A stretch of 64,000 nucleotides of DNA from Marinoscillum luteum (GCF_044005705.1 NZ_JBIPKE010000017.1:186001-250000); one strand, 5' to 3'. Counted from the stretch's first letter, positions 15,083 to 24,656 are shown. The notes: a model not told the origin generated them from the sequence alone. Numbers and translations: made by a program.

Positions 15083-15373
15083 ATGGCAAACGACACTAAA
15101 GGACAAGTAGAGAAAATATTAGCTGAACTTGGCAAAAAGATTGATCAACTCATTGTAGAAACCAAAAATGCCAGTGGTGATGTGCGCGAGGATGTGGAGA
15201 AGAAGATCCAGGAGCTAAAGAAGAAAAAGGAGAAACTGGAGAAGGACTTTGAGAGCTACAAGGGAAAAAATGAAGGCAAATGGCAGGATGCCAAGTCTCA
15301 TTTGTCCAGTGCCATACAGGAGTTGAAAAAGGCCATCGAGGCGATGTTCAAGGATAACTCAGCATCCAAATAA
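15083..15373 (+). CDS. Small Lys/Glu-rich coiled-coil protein
   Basis: A 96-residue cytoplasmic protein of unknown function, mostly one long charged helix (DVREDVEKKIQELKKKKEKL is the core), then SSAIQELKKAIEAMFKD. The ATG at 15083 (MANDTKGQVEKIL) is preferred over an upstream frame extension with no protein character. It is divergent from the histidine kinase and convergent with the nucleoside phosphorylase, whose stop is 3 bp away. Such short coiled-coil proteins can be stress or nucleoid-related, but nothing here supports a specific role. Confidence 0.65.
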   Translation: MANDTKGQVEKILAELGKKIDQLIVETKNASGDVREDVEKKIQELKKKKEKLEKDFESYKGKNEGKWQDAKSHLSSAIQELKKAIEAMFKDNSASK

Positions 15374-15376
15374 TTT

Positions 15377-16234
15377 CTAGATTGTTTCCAGTACTTTTCG
15401 GATAAGGGAGTCCACCACTTTGTTGGGGTCTTTCGAAAACTTATTCCTGATCCTGTTGGCAATGATAGCATTCATACTAATCATTTCATGGCCCAACAGT
15501 TTGGCCAGGGCGTAGTACCCGGCTGTTTCCATTTCGAGGTTGGTCAGCCAGAAATTACCTACATGAAAATAATTGAGCTTGTCCACCAGGTCTGGGTAAC
15601 GGATGGGCACTCTGAGTGATCTGCCCTGTGGCGCATAGAATCCATGACAAGTTACGGTGTTGCCCAGTACGGTTTTGTCCCGAAACTGCTCGATGAGTTC
15701 ATCAGAGCCTCGGACGCAGTAAGGTAGGTAGGGCAGTCCTATTTCTTTTTGTAAGGCCTGACTCACTTCAAGCTCCAGACCCTCCATTTCCATTTGATAA
15801 AAATGAACCATCGGGTCCATACCTATCCCGTATTCACTCATCACATGACTCCCCAGTCGGATGTCGTTCTGTATACTTGCCGACGTACCGATCCTGATGA
15901 TTTTCAGGCGTGTAGGGTTAGGCTTTGGCTCCCTGGTCTTCAGATTAATATTGAATACCGCATCCAGCTCATTCATCAGGATCTCTACATTGTCAGTGCC
16001 CATTCCGGTACTGATGACGGTGAGTCTTTTGCCTTTGTAAGTGCCTGTGTGCGTGATGAACTCACGCTTGTTCATTTCAAACTCTATCTTGTCGAAATGG
16101 CGCGATACACGGTGAACCCTGCTGGGATCACCCACCGTGATGATTTTATCGGAAACGTTCTCAGGTTTTAAGTTGAGGTGATAAATACTCCCATCAGGAT
16201 TGATGATGAGGTCTGTTTCAGAAAATTTGGCCAT
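15377..16234 (-). CDS. Nucleoside phosphorylase (uridine phosphorylase-like)
   Basis: A 285-residue member of the PNP/UDP phosphorylase family, which splits nucleosides with phosphate in salvage. Visible are the phosphate-binding opening DKIITVGDPSRV, VISTGMGTDNVEILMNE, LKIIRIGTSASIQ, and the substrate region NLEMETAGYYALAKLLGH with the conserved M-E pair. The length is somewhat greater than E. coli uridine phosphorylase (253). Specificity for uridine versus purines cannot be fixed by eye. Single gene, ATG start, 21 bp downstream of trhO. Confidence 0.85.
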   Translation of the reverse strand: MAKFSETDLIINPDGSIYHLNLKPENVSDKIITVGDPSRVHRVSRHFDKIEFEMNKREFITHTGTYKGKRLTVISTGMGTDNVEILMNELDAVFNINLKTREPKPNPTRLKIIRIGTSASIQNDIRLGSHVMSEYGIGMDPMVHFYQMEMEGLELEVSQALQKEIGLPYLPYCVRGSDELIEQFRDKTVLGNTVTCHGFYAPQGRSLRVPIRYPDLVDKLNYFHVGNFWLTNLEMETAGYYALAKLLGHEMISMNAIIANRIRNKFSKDPNKVVDSLIRKVLETI

Positions 16235-16255
16235 AGGGAGTATTTTTCTACGATG

Positions 16256-17221
16256 TTAAGAGCTGGTATTTTTTTGGCGCTTTAGTCCTCGGTACGGGTT
16301 ATATCCGTTCATTTCCTTTTGGTAAAACCCAGTGCCATCATAAGGCCTCACATCCGGATTTTTAGCACACTCCTCAGAGCAGCAGCCATTGTATACACGG
16401 GCGCCCTCTTCGCTCATTGGGATGTGCTTGTTACAGTGCGGATTGGCGCAGTTGACCATTCGGTCACTGGGAACTCCCGTCACATAGCACCTGGAAATGA
16501 TTTTTGGATTCACCTTATTGAGGTCTTTGACGATCCGATTGTCAAAAACATAGCATTTTCCCTCAAAATCTTCCCCTTCTGCTTCTATGCCATATTTGAT
16601 AATGCCACCATGGAGCTGATGTACGTCTTTGAATCCCTGCTCCAGGAGGTATGCACTGGCTTTTTCACATTTAATGCCGCCGGTGCAGTAGGTGATCACT
16701 TTTTTATCTTTGAGCGATTCCAGCTCCTTTACTTTTTCAGGAAAGTCTCTGAAATTTTCAATGTCCAGTGTAATGGCATTTTTGAATTTGCCTACTTCGT
16801 GCTCATAGTTGGAGCGTACATCCAGAATGACCGTGTCTTCGGGCTGCTCTTTCAAGATTTTCCTGAATTCGTCCGGTTCCACATAGGCACCGGTTCGTTT
16901 GGTAGGGTCAATGTGAGGGAGGCTGGCGTGCACGATCTCGGGCTTCACTCGCACGTGCAATTTGGTGAAGGTGTGATCTGGCACAGACTCCACTTTAAAC
17001 TCCACGTGGCTGAACCTCGGGTCTGATTGTACATCTTTCATGTACTGCTCACAATCCGCTCGCAAGCCAGAAACAGTGCCGTTGAGCCCTTCTGAGGCCA
17101 CAATAATGCGGCCTTTAAGATTGAGTTCCAGACATTTGAGGTGATGTTGCTCTCTGAATAATTCGGGATCCTCGATCCTCGAATAGCAATAGTAAAGTAG
17201 GTTTAAGTATTCTGCTTCCAT
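16256..17221 (-). CDS. trhO: tRNA uridine(34) hydroxylase, rhodanese family
   Basis: Formerly YceA; in characterised relatives TrhO hydroxylates uridine 34 of certain tRNAs in the O2-dependent route to 5-methoxy- or carboxymethoxyuridine. The 321-residue protein has the N-terminal acylphosphatase-like domain (CLELNLKGRIIVASEGLNG), a rhodanese domain with the active Cys in VITYCTGGIKCEKAS (residue about 180), and a C-terminal Cys-rich segment (CANPHCNKH, GCCSEECAKN). The start is placed at MEAEYLNLLYY (17221); a longer frame adds seven residues. Confident family call. Confidence 0.92.
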   Translation of the reverse strand: MEAEYLNLLYYCYSRIEDPELFREQHHLKCLELNLKGRIIVASEGLNGTVSGLRADCEQYMKDVQSDPRFSHVEFKVESVPDHTFTKLHVRVKPEIVHASLPHIDPTKRTGAYVEPDEFRKILKEQPEDTVILDVRSNYEHEVGKFKNAITLDIENFRDFPEKVKELESLKDKKVITYCTGGIKCEKASAYLLEQGFKDVHQLHGGIIKYGIEAEGEDFEGKCYVFDNRIVKDLNKVNPKIISRCYVTGVPSDRMVNCANPHCNKHIPMSEEGARVYNGCCSEECAKNPDVRPYDGTGFYQKEMNGYNPYRGLKRQKNTSS

Positions 17222-17315
17222 AACTGAGCCTTGTTTCGGCAAGGTGTTTGAAAAAGGAATAGTGGTTTAAAACAGCAAATTAAACGAATGAGCCTCAAAA
17301 AGGCATTATAAAAGA

Positions 17316-17957
17316 TTATTTTGAGTCGATGACGGTGGCCGGGTTACCAAAAACGGTTTTGCCATCTGCCACATCAGCGATGACCACCGATCCTGCACCG
17401 ATCCGTGCTTTTTTGCCAATTTTCACTCCGGCTACAATCAGAGAGCCGCTGCCAATAAAGGCTTCGTTGGCGATCTCTACTCCAGAGTTGATGGTGGTGC
17501 CTGCTCCCACTTGCACAAAATCACCCATTTTCACCTCATGCTCAATGGTGGCCCCAGTGTGAATAAGGCAATGCTGGCCAATGACCGCATTGGCACCCAG
17601 GGTCACACGGGCATTGATAAAATTACCATGTCCAATGACGGCAGAGTTGGAAATGATCGCAGCATCATGGATGGCGTTGGTGGGCATCACCTTGCGGGTG
17701 TCCATGAGCATCTTCACCTGTCTTTTGCGAAGGGCATTGTCATCCGTGGCTACAAAGGCCTCTGTTTTTTGACCAATCAGTTTGATAAAGCCGTGATCGT
17801 CTGTTTTGCCTAATACGGTCACATCATCTATCTCCTGGCCGTGCATCTCTGCGTCATCTTCCAGAAACCCATAGACAACCACGCGGTTGCTTTTGAAAAT
17901 CTCTAGTGCGGCTTTGCCGATACCCTTTGCTCCGAAAATGATAACTGGTTTCTCCAT
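17316..17957 (-). CDS. NeuD-like sugar O-acyltransferase (left-handed beta helix)
   Basis: A 213-residue acetyltransferase. Residues 1-90 are a small Rossmann-like domain (PVIIFGAKGIGKAALEIFK) typical of the NeuD/PglD group, and residues 95-205 are hexapeptide repeats (IGHGNFINARVTLGANAVIG, GDFVQVGAGTTINSGVEI, IGKKARIGAGSVVI). The catalytic His of the group fits CLIHTGATIEHEVK. It probably acetylates a nucleotide-linked sugar, but no sugar pathway genes adjoin, so the substrate is open. Confidence 0.85.
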   Translation of the reverse strand: MEKPVIIFGAKGIGKAALEIFKSNRVVVYGFLEDDAEMHGQEIDDVTVLGKTDDHGFIKLIGQKTEAFVATDDNALRKRQVKMLMDTRKVMPTNAIHDAAIISNSAVIGHGNFINARVTLGANAVIGQHCLIHTGATIEHEVKMGDFVQVGAGTTINSGVEIANEAFIGSGSLIVAGVKIGKKARIGAGSVVIADVADGKTVFGNPATVIDSK

Positions 17958-17993
17958 AGTCCTGAAAATCAGGCTGCAAAGGTAGTGAAAAGC

Positions 17994-19199
17994 CTATTCT
18001 TTAGAAAGGAATCTCTTCACAGGAATGATGAGCAGAATAAAGAGCAGGAAGGGCAGGTAAGCGGCCTTGTAGCGCTCCAGTGACCCCAGGTTTGGAGATA
18101 CCACAGGTAGAAAGGTGGCCAGAGCAGCAGTGTAGCCTACTGCTATCCAACCCAAAGCGGTAAATCGATAGCGATGCGCATGAAAGAGGCTGTAGAAAAA
18201 TAAGAGTAGAAAAAAAAGGTTTTGGATCGCTCCTACCATCAAAGGTCCCCTGACTTCCCACATGAAAGGTCTGAACAGCCCGGCAATAAAACCTTTGGGT
18301 AAATGCTGAATCAGACTGGTGTAAGTAGGCTCCAGATCAGGGAAATGGAGGGTTTTGTCAGGATCTGAATCACTGCAAATTATCTGATGAGTATTGTACA
18401 CCGCAGAGGGCAGTTGGTCAAAGTGGAGGTTTTTATTGACTTGTGTCACCAGCGCCCCCATCAAAATAATCCAGCCCAAAGTCAAGAGTAGTTTATGTGT
18501 TTTTCGGGATACCAAAGCATTCAGCACTTTGGCCCATGCCAAAATCCCCATGAACAGGGCGGCCATGGCCACCAGATAGAATTTCAGATAAAAGAGTACC
18601 AACAACCCACCCCCGACCAGAAAGTATTCTCTCAGCCGGTTGGTGGTATGGTGCCAATAGCGGACGCAGAAGCCTGCCAGCATACAGATCGCACCGTTGA
18701 CGATGGGATCTTTCAGTACACCGGAGGACCAAAACATGGCCGTGGGGAGAAAGAGAAAGGCAACAACAGCCGCTAAAAAGTACCTGGGATGATGCTGATG
18801 AATGCGAGTCACCAGATACCAGCTGCCATAAAATCCGGCAAACGAAAGATAAAGTCCACTCATCCAGTAGTTTCCACCGGTGATTAGGTACAGAATGCTC
18901 AGGATTTTAATAAAAAACTCGTTTCTGGCCTCTCCCATATAGATCGGATGTTGCGCAGTGAGGAGTGAGCGGGTATATTCTGAAAAAGAATCATTCGAGA
19001 GCTGAAAGAGGGCGGTGGCCTCCTCGTGGAAGTAAACCGTGTCGCCAGCACCTAAATGAACCAGATAGAACCACCCAAGCGCTAGTCCACAGCACAATCT
19101 AAAGACCAGCCCGCTCCAGTAAAATACCCTGAAGGTAGCACCGGGCTGTAGGAGATAGGCCAGTCCAGCCAGAAACAAGATGCTCAAAAGCTGAATCAT
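17994..19199 (-). CDS. Multi-pass membrane protein of unknown function
   Basis: A 401-residue inner-membrane protein with about ten hydrophobic helices, for example LLSILFLAGLAYLL at the start, VFRLCCGLALGWFYLVHLG, YFLAAVVAFLFLPTAMFW and FLLFILLIIPVKRFL at the end. A loop after helix 2 has GAGDTVYFHEEA, and a larger loop near residues 280-300 has HQIICSDSDPDKTL. The overall layout resembles GT39-type or polymerase-like membrane enzymes, but no signature is clear. The start overlaps the stop of the DUF2851 gene by 4 nt, so the two are co-translated. Confidence 0.7.
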   Translation of the reverse strand: MIQLLSILFLAGLAYLLQPGATFRVFYWSGLVFRLCCGLALGWFYLVHLGAGDTVYFHEEATALFQLSNDSFSEYTRSLLTAQHPIYMGEARNEFFIKILSILYLITGGNYWMSGLYLSFAGFYGSWYLVTRIHQHHPRYFLAAVVAFLFLPTAMFWSSGVLKDPIVNGAICMLAGFCVRYWHHTTNRLREYFLVGGGLLVLFYLKFYLVAMAALFMGILAWAKVLNALVSRKTHKLLLTLGWIILMGALVTQVNKNLHFDQLPSAVYNTHQIICSDSDPDKTLHFPDLEPTYTSLIQHLPKGFIAGLFRPFMWEVRGPLMVGAIQNLFFLLLFFYSLFHAHRYRFTALGWIAVGYTAALATFLPVVSPNLGSLERYKAAYLPFLLFILLIIPVKRFLSKE

Positions 19200-20467
19200 T
19201 TGGGTGGGTTAAGTATAAACATCCCAATATTACACCTTAAGCATTTCTTTGGTGTACAAAACGACTGGTATTGATAAATCAGACCCTGAGTCTCTGCCCC
19301 ATTGCCGGGGGTTACGCCCCGGTCTATCCACTTTTGTATGACATGATTGGACTCAGGGGGGAGTTGCTCCAGGATGTGCTGGGCACGCTCCAGATAAATG
19401 ACTTCATCCAGGTATTTGGAGTAAGCACCCAAAACAGGAGCCAGTGAATTGATAATGATGTTTTCAATGGATTTTGTGCCTATTCTCGGACTTTTGGTTG
19501 TGGGTTTTCCGAAATCGAAATGTGAGTTCCAGTAGTCCGGCAGGCTTTTTTGGAGAAAGCCAACGGCCTCTTTCCGCCCTGAAATGTTCAGAAGGTTGGC
19601 CAGGAGTTGATTTTCCTGTGTAAGAAAAGCTGCAAACTGACTCAGCCTCACGGAGGGAAAATTGGCAGGTCGCATTTTGGCATGTTTCCAATGGTGCCTA
19701 TCCAGCATTCGGTGGAGTTGAAACTTTTTGGCCAGGTAGCTGAACTCAGCACTCAAACTGGCCTGATACTCATCCACAGGGTCCTCCAGAAAGCCTGCCA
19801 TTCCGAAAATAAGGGCGTAGATCTGTTGTTCCTTGCCGGCATGTTTTCGGATGACATGATAAGGTAGGGAAGAGGCCAGCTTCAGAAAAGCTTCTGCATT
19901 GGTTTTGAATCCAAAATTTCGGGCCAGCGTCTGGTAGACTGTTTCTTCCCAGTCGCCCCCCAGTTGTTCAAGCGTATCCAGCACACGCACGCTCTTCTCC
20001 TGCAGGCGTGAGGCAACCGCCCGATCGATCATTGCGCTGATCTGGATCTGCGGGATATCCCCAAGTTTGGGGCCGCAGCGAATCACCTCTGGCTGGTTGA
20101 TATACCTGCGGTACTCCTGTTCCAGGTTGGTGGCCACATATTGAGACATTTCCAGGGTAGGGAGGGGCTCTTCATTGACCAGAATGTCACCATCATTGAT
20201 CCAAACTACATGAAGGATGACGTTCTCATAGGCCCTGTCAGTTTGATGTTTGTGTCGGTTCCAGTCAGAGGACTTGTAGTGTATTTCCACAGAGCCAGAC
20301 CAGGTGAGGTCATCTATTTTAATTTTGGCTTCCAGAAAATCGGGCCCAGAGTGATGATTCTGATGCCCTGTCTGGAAAACGGTCAGACTGCTTCCATTGG
20401 AGAGGATCAGCTCCTTTGACTCGAACTTTTGAAATTTCCAGAGAAACTGCAGAAAGTATTCATCCAT
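19196..20467 (-). CDS. DUF2851 family protein
   Basis: A 423-residue cytoplasmic protein of family DUF2851, seen mainly in Bacteroidota. The conserved N-terminus is present: FLQFLWKFQKF, LTVFQTGHQNHHSGPDFLEA, WSGSVEIHYKSSDWN, and YENVILHVVW. The family is of unknown function; the motif series GPDF ... E(I/V)H ... DW resembles a nuclease-type core but this is only an impression. The C-terminal half is helical and ends with a Cys pair (CTPKKCLRC). First gene of a pair with the membrane protein downstream. Confidence 0.85.
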   Translation of the reverse strand: MDEYFLQFLWKFQKFESKELILSNGSSLTVFQTGHQNHHSGPDFLEAKIKIDDLTWSGSVEIHYKSSDWNRHKHQTDRAYENVILHVVWINDGDILVNEEPLPTLEMSQYVATNLEQEYRRYINQPEVIRCGPKLGDIPQIQISAMIDRAVASRLQEKSVRVLDTLEQLGGDWEETVYQTLARNFGFKTNAEAFLKLASSLPYHVIRKHAGKEQQIYALIFGMAGFLEDPVDEYQASLSAEFSYLAKKFQLHRMLDRHHWKHAKMRPANFPSVRLSQFAAFLTQENQLLANLLNISGRKEAVGFLQKSLPDYWNSHFDFGKPTTKSPRIGTKSIENIIINSLAPVLGAYSKYLDEVIYLERAQHILEQLPPESNHVIQKWIDRGVTPGNGAETQGLIYQYQSFCTPKKCLRCNIGMFILNPPK

Positions 20468-20524
20468 AGACGGGCGGTTTGATGAACCCTAATATAGTGC
20501 TATTGTGGCTTTCTTGAGCCCTTC

Positions 20525-21346
20525 TTAGCCAAAATGCTTCTGAAGCTCGGCGGCCATTTGTACCTGCACTTCCTGGGCAGCTTTAGCGGCTTTCTGTGCA
20601 AAATCCTCCCCGTTTCCGGCATAGATAATACCTCTGGAGGAGTTGACTATGAGCCCACACTGCCGGTTCATTCCGTACTTACAAACCTGGGAGAGACTGC
20701 CTCCCTGAGCACCTACACCAGGTATGAGCAGAAAGTGATCCGGGACCAGTGCCCGTACTCCTACAAGCGATTCGGGCCGGGTGGCACCTACCACATACAT
20801 CATGTTGTTAGGGTTGCTCCAGGTGGCACTGGTGCGAATCACGCGTTCATAGAGCTTTTCACTTGAGTTTTCTATGAGCACTTCCTGAAAGTCGAAAGAA
20901 CCGCTGTTGGAGGTGGCTGCCAATAAGATGACCCACTTTCTGGAATAATTGAGATAAGGTGTGACCGAGTCTTCGCCCATGTATGGGGTTACCGTGACTG
21001 AGTCAAAATTCATGTTTTCAAAAAAAGCTTTGGCATACATGTTTGAGGTATTCCCTATGTCGCCGCGCTTAGCGTCTGCGATGGTAAATACATCATCAGG
21101 CATATACTCCATGGTTTTCTCCAAAGAGGCCAGACCTCTGCTGCCGAGGGCTTCGTAAAAGGCCAGGTTGGGCTTGTAGGCAATGGCATACGGATAGGTG
21201 GCATCTATGATCTGTTTATTGAATTCAAAGATGGGATCTTCCGCCGCTAGTAAATGCTTAGGGATTTTTTCCAGATCTGTGTCCAGTCCTACACACAGGA
21301 AAGATTCTTTTTCCTTGATCTTGTCAAATAGTTGTTGCCGGGTCAT
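20525..21346 (-). CDS. pyrF: Orotidine-5'-phosphate decarboxylase (type 2)
   Basis: Last step of UMP synthesis. The 273-residue length and motifs match the longer pyrF subfamily: FLCVGLDTDLEKIP at the start, AIAYKPNLAFYEALG, and the catalytic cluster TIADAKRGDIGNTS with Asp91, Lys93 and Asp96; later HFLLIPGVGAQGGSL and GLIVNSSRGIIYAG bind the phosphate. ATG start. Another pyrimidine gene, pyrD, lies 3.3 kb upstream on the same strand, but not in the same obvious operon. Confidence 0.95.
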   Translation of the reverse strand: MTRQQLFDKIKEKESFLCVGLDTDLEKIPKHLLAAEDPIFEFNKQIIDATYPYAIAYKPNLAFYEALGSRGLASLEKTMEYMPDDVFTIADAKRGDIGNTSNMYAKAFFENMNFDSVTVTPYMGEDSVTPYLNYSRKWVILLAATSNSGSFDFQEVLIENSSEKLYERVIRTSATWSNPNNMMYVVGATRPESLVGVRALVPDHFLLIPGVGAQGGSLSQVCKYGMNRQCGLIVNSSRGIIYAGNGEDFAQKAAKAAQEVQVQMAAELQKHFG

Positions 21347-21399
21347 GCCTTAGGAGAAAATTTAAGGCAATTTAAACATTATTGTGAGGGGTGAAAATG

Positions 21400-21427
21400 G
21401 AAATTGGCATGTATTCATGCCAATTTC
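21400..21427 (-). terminator. Hairpin between lolA and pyrF
   Basis: GAAATTGGCATG, loop TATT, CATGCCAATTTC: a 12-bp perfect stem just past the lolA stop (21439). The T run is weak on either strand (CCATTTTC on the minus strand), so it may be a terminator or an attenuating/processing structure. Confidence 0.6.
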
Positions 21428-21438
21428 TATTTAGGTTC

Positions 21439-22068
21439 TTATCGGAAGTCGATGACTTCCACGCCAGGGTATTTACTTTCATCGAAAGTAAAAAAGGAGT
21501 CTTTCACATCATTTTTCACCTGAAATTTTTCAATGGTGTAGATGTATTTGTTTCCTGATCGCTCCATGACGGTAAATTTCTTGAGGTCATCATTCTTGTC
21601 AATCTGGAGTCGGATCTTGTAGTAACTTTTGTCCTTACTTACAGGATCTAGTTCCACGATTCTGGAACCATCTTTATTCACAGACATCAGTACGTATTTG
21701 AACCCGTCTTTGTACAAATCATAGATGTTGCCCAAAGTGATCTCCTCATCTTCGGGTTGGTAGGTATTCACCGTTACTTCGTCAAGCTCTGCACTGTAGC
21801 TGTATACATCGGTGCCATTGTTATATATCTCCTGACCGGCCACTTTCAGCACGTACTTATCATCTTTTACCAGGATGTTTCCAGATATTTTATCATTGAT
21901 CTCAGCGCTTTCATTGATGAGCTCTTGCGAAAAGTCAGCAGAGTAAGCGCCTATTTTTTTGTATTTGGCACTCATTGCATTGAGTACGGCCAACGCATCA
22001 GGGTCATACTGAGCCTGAGTGTTGAAGGCGAAACAGACTGCCGCTATTAGATAAATCAATTTTCTCAT
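21439..22068 (-). CDS. Outer-membrane lipoprotein carrier LolA-like protein
   Basis: A 209-residue periplasmic protein with signal peptide (LIYLIAAVCFAFNTQAQ). LolA ferries lipoproteins from the inner to the outer membrane. The LolA fold is suggested by AVLNAMSAKYKKIGAYSADF, SGNILVKDDKYVLKVAGQEI, YNNGTDVYSYSAELDEVTV and the late strands KIRLQIDKNDDLKKFTVM. It lies 41 bp downstream of ftsK on the same strand, a frequent arrangement in this phylum. Bacteroidota LolA-like proteins are divergent, so orthology to E. coli LolA is probable rather than certain. Confidence 0.85.
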   Translation of the reverse strand: MRKLIYLIAAVCFAFNTQAQYDPDALAVLNAMSAKYKKIGAYSADFSQELINESAEINDKISGNILVKDDKYVLKVAGQEIYNNGTDVYSYSAELDEVTVNTYQPEDEEITLGNIYDLYKDGFKYVLMSVNKDGSRIVELDPVSKDKSYYKIRLQIDKNDDLKKFTVMERSGNKYIYTIEKFQVKNDVKDSFFTFDESKYPGVEVIDFR

Positions 22069-22109
22069 GTCCTTTCTTGTCTAATTATGCTTTCGCAATT
22101 TGGTTATTT

Positions 22110-24656
22110 TTAATGCTTTTGGTTGATGTCATTCAATAACTGTTCCAAAGCGTACTCATCCTGCACTAAAACTTCTCTGGCCTTGCTACCTTCAAAGGAT
22201 CCCACGATCCCGGCAGCTTCTAATTGATCAATCAGTCTGCCGGCCCTGTTGTAGCCTAGTTTCATTTTTCTCTGAATGAGAGAGGTGCTCCCCTGCTGGT
22301 GCATGACGATCAGTCGGGCGGCATCATCAAATAGGGAATCACGCTCAGAAAGGTCCACAGAGCCTACTTCTGAAGAGCCCTCATTGTCACCAACATACTC
22401 TGGCAGGAGATATGCATCGTCATACCCACGCTGGTCACCCACAAACTCACAAATGCCGTCCACTTCCGGTGTGTCCACAAAAGCACACTGCAGACGGATA
22501 AGGTCCGATCCCATGGAGAGTAGCATATCACCTTGCCCGATCAACTGATCAGCTCCGCCTGTATCCAGGATGGTTCTGGAGTCAATTTTGGAGGTTACCC
22601 GAAATGACAGACGGGCGGGGAAGTTGGCTTTGATGATACCTGTGATGACATTGACCGAAGGGCGCTGAGTAGCCACAATGAGGTGTATACCTATGGCACG
22701 GGCCAGCTGCGCCAGACGAGCAATGGGGGTTTCGATTTCTTTGCCGGCAGTCATCATCAGATCAGCCAGCTCATCGATCACCAGTACGATGTAAGGGAGG
22801 TAACGGTGTCCTTTTTGTGGATTGAGCCTTCTCCCAACAAATTTCTTGTTATACTCTTTTAGGTTTCTGCAGCCCGCATCTTTCAGCAGGTCGTAGCGGT
22901 GATCCATTTCCATGCAGAGCGAGTTCAGGGTGTTCACCACTTTGGTCGTATCAGTGATGATGGCTTCATCGCTATCTGGAAGTTTGGCCAGGAAGTGGCG
23001 TTCCAGTTTATTGAAAAGCGTGAGTTCCACTTTCTTCGGATCCACCATCACAAACTTGAGCTGAGAAGGGTGCTTTTTGTAGATCAGCGAGGTGATGATC
23101 AGGTTGAGCCCGACGGATTTTCCCTGTCCGGTAGCTCCAGCCATAAGTAGGTGCGGCATTTTTGCCAGGTCAGTCACGAACACCTCGTTGGAAATGGTCT
23201 TACCCAAGACGATGGGCAGGTCCATGGTACTCTTCATGAACTTCTCGGTGGTGATGACGGATTTCACATCCACCATTTCCCGGTTTTTGTTAGGCACCTC
23301 TATCCCTATGGTACCACGCCCTGGTATAGGCGCTATGATACGAATGCCAAGCGCCGCCAGACTTAGCGCAATATCATCTTCCAGGTTCTTGATTTTGGAG
23401 ATTTTCACTCCCGCTTCCGGCACAATCTCATAGAGGGTAACAGTAGGACCAATGGTGGCTTTGATACTGGAAATACCAATCTTGAAGTTGATCAGGGTCT
23501 CTACAATCTTGTCCTTATTCTGCTCCAGCTCGTCTTTGGATACCTGAACATCGCGCTGCGGATAATCAATCAGCAGCTCGGGAGTAGGGTATCGGTATTT
23601 TGGCAGGTCCAGTGTAGGGTCATAGTTTTCGGTATGATCCACGCGCACTTCATGGTCTTCCGGGATTTCTACCTCTATGCTGAATTCTTCTTCTTTTTTG
23701 GGCTTCTCTATGAGGTCTTCCGGTAGCTCAATATGAAATTCCGGTTCTTCCTTAGGGGTCGGTTTTTTGGGCTTTGGCTTGTCTTCCAATGTCCAGGTTT
23801 CTACTTCGGCCACCTCTTCATCCTCTGGCTCTTCCTCCTCTTCAGGTGGCGCAGGAGCTGGTTGCTGTGACTTTTCCTCTTTTTCTACTTCTTCTTTTAC
23901 TTTTTTCAGGATGAAGTCAAGTGAGTTGTCTGTTTCGTCGGATGGCTCGTCCTCATCCTCGCTGTATTCGTCTTCAGCGTCATTCGCTATGGGTTCAGGT
24001 TTCCTGAAGATGCCAGCCGCTTTTTCTTTCAGGTTGAGCACCAGATCATCTACCACAGGCACCTGAGTGATGTCAAAGAAGTACATATTGAATACCAGAA
24101 AGAGAAAAATCAGGAAAAGGAGTGCACCCCATCCCATGAGCCCGTCAAGGATGATGGCCAGCTCAAAACCGGTGCCGCCACTAAGAAAGCCCCACTCACT
24201 CACTTCGTCTGAGCTGAGCATGAAGTAGCCAATGAAGATACTCAGCCAGAGCAGGTAGAAAAGGGAAAAGGAAAAGGCTTTGGTGAGGGAGACAATTCGT
24301 TTTTTCCAAATGATTCTATGGCCAACTAAAAAGAGGAATGGCGGGATGAGTAGCGCAGACAACCCAAACCATAGGAAAATAAAGAAGTGTGCAGTGATGG
24401 CCCCTATGCTGCCAAACCAGTTTTGTGCCTCCTGGCCCGATTCTTTGATGTTGGTATGCAGAAATGCTTCTACCACACTCTGATCGGCCTTGCCCGTACT
24501 CAGGTAAGAGATAAAGGAAATAAACAGAAAGAAAGCCGTGAGCAACAAAAAGAAGCCAACTGCAAGATGAAGTTTGCGGTCATTCAAAAAATCCAATTTG
24601 AAATTGAATGACTTGGAAGACGACTGATTTTGTTTTTTATAGGTGTTTTGTGCCAT
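22110..24656 (-). CDS. ftsK: DNA translocase FtsK
   Basis: An 848-residue septal DNA pump that clears chromosome ends and activates XerCD. Four transmembrane helices occupy about 30-52, 80-112, 124-147 and 163-194. A linker of about 190 residues is very acidic and proline-rich (QQPAPAPPEEEEEPEDEEV). The motor domain follows, with Walker A GATGQGKS at 507-514, Walker B VIDELADLMM and the TQRPSVNVITG region, then a C-terminal winged-helix gamma domain (SLIQRKMKLGYNRAGRLIDQ). The start is set at MAQNTYKKQN; the longer frame adds 15 unlikely residues. xerD lies one gene upstream, its functional partner. Confidence 0.95.
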   Translation of the reverse strand: MAQNTYKKQNQSSSKSFNFKLDFLNDRKLHLAVGFFLLLTAFFLFISFISYLSTGKADQSVVEAFLHTNIKESGQEAQNWFGSIGAITAHFFIFLWFGLSALLIPPFLFLVGHRIIWKKRIVSLTKAFSFSLFYLLWLSIFIGYFMLSSDEVSEWGFLSGGTGFELAIILDGLMGWGALLFLIFLFLVFNMYFFDITQVPVVDDLVLNLKEKAAGIFRKPEPIANDAEDEYSEDEDEPSDETDNSLDFILKKVKEEVEKEEKSQQPAPAPPEEEEEPEDEEVAEVETWTLEDKPKPKKPTPKEEPEFHIELPEDLIEKPKKEEEFSIEVEIPEDHEVRVDHTENYDPTLDLPKYRYPTPELLIDYPQRDVQVSKDELEQNKDKIVETLINFKIGISSIKATIGPTVTLYEIVPEAGVKISKIKNLEDDIALSLAALGIRIIAPIPGRGTIGIEVPNKNREMVDVKSVITTEKFMKSTMDLPIVLGKTISNEVFVTDLAKMPHLLMAGATGQGKSVGLNLIITSLIYKKHPSQLKFVMVDPKKVELTLFNKLERHFLAKLPDSDEAIITDTTKVVNTLNSLCMEMDHRYDLLKDAGCRNLKEYNKKFVGRRLNPQKGHRYLPYIVLVIDELADLMMTAGKEIETPIARLAQLARAIGIHLIVATQRPSVNVITGIIKANFPARLSFRVTSKIDSRTILDTGGADQLIGQGDMLLSMGSDLIRLQCAFVDTPEVDGICEFVGDQRGYDDAYLLPEYVGDNEGSSEVGSVDLSERDSLFDDAARLIVMHQQGSTSLIQRKMKLGYNRAGRLIDQLEAAGIVGSFEGSKAREVLVQDEYALEQLLNDINQKH

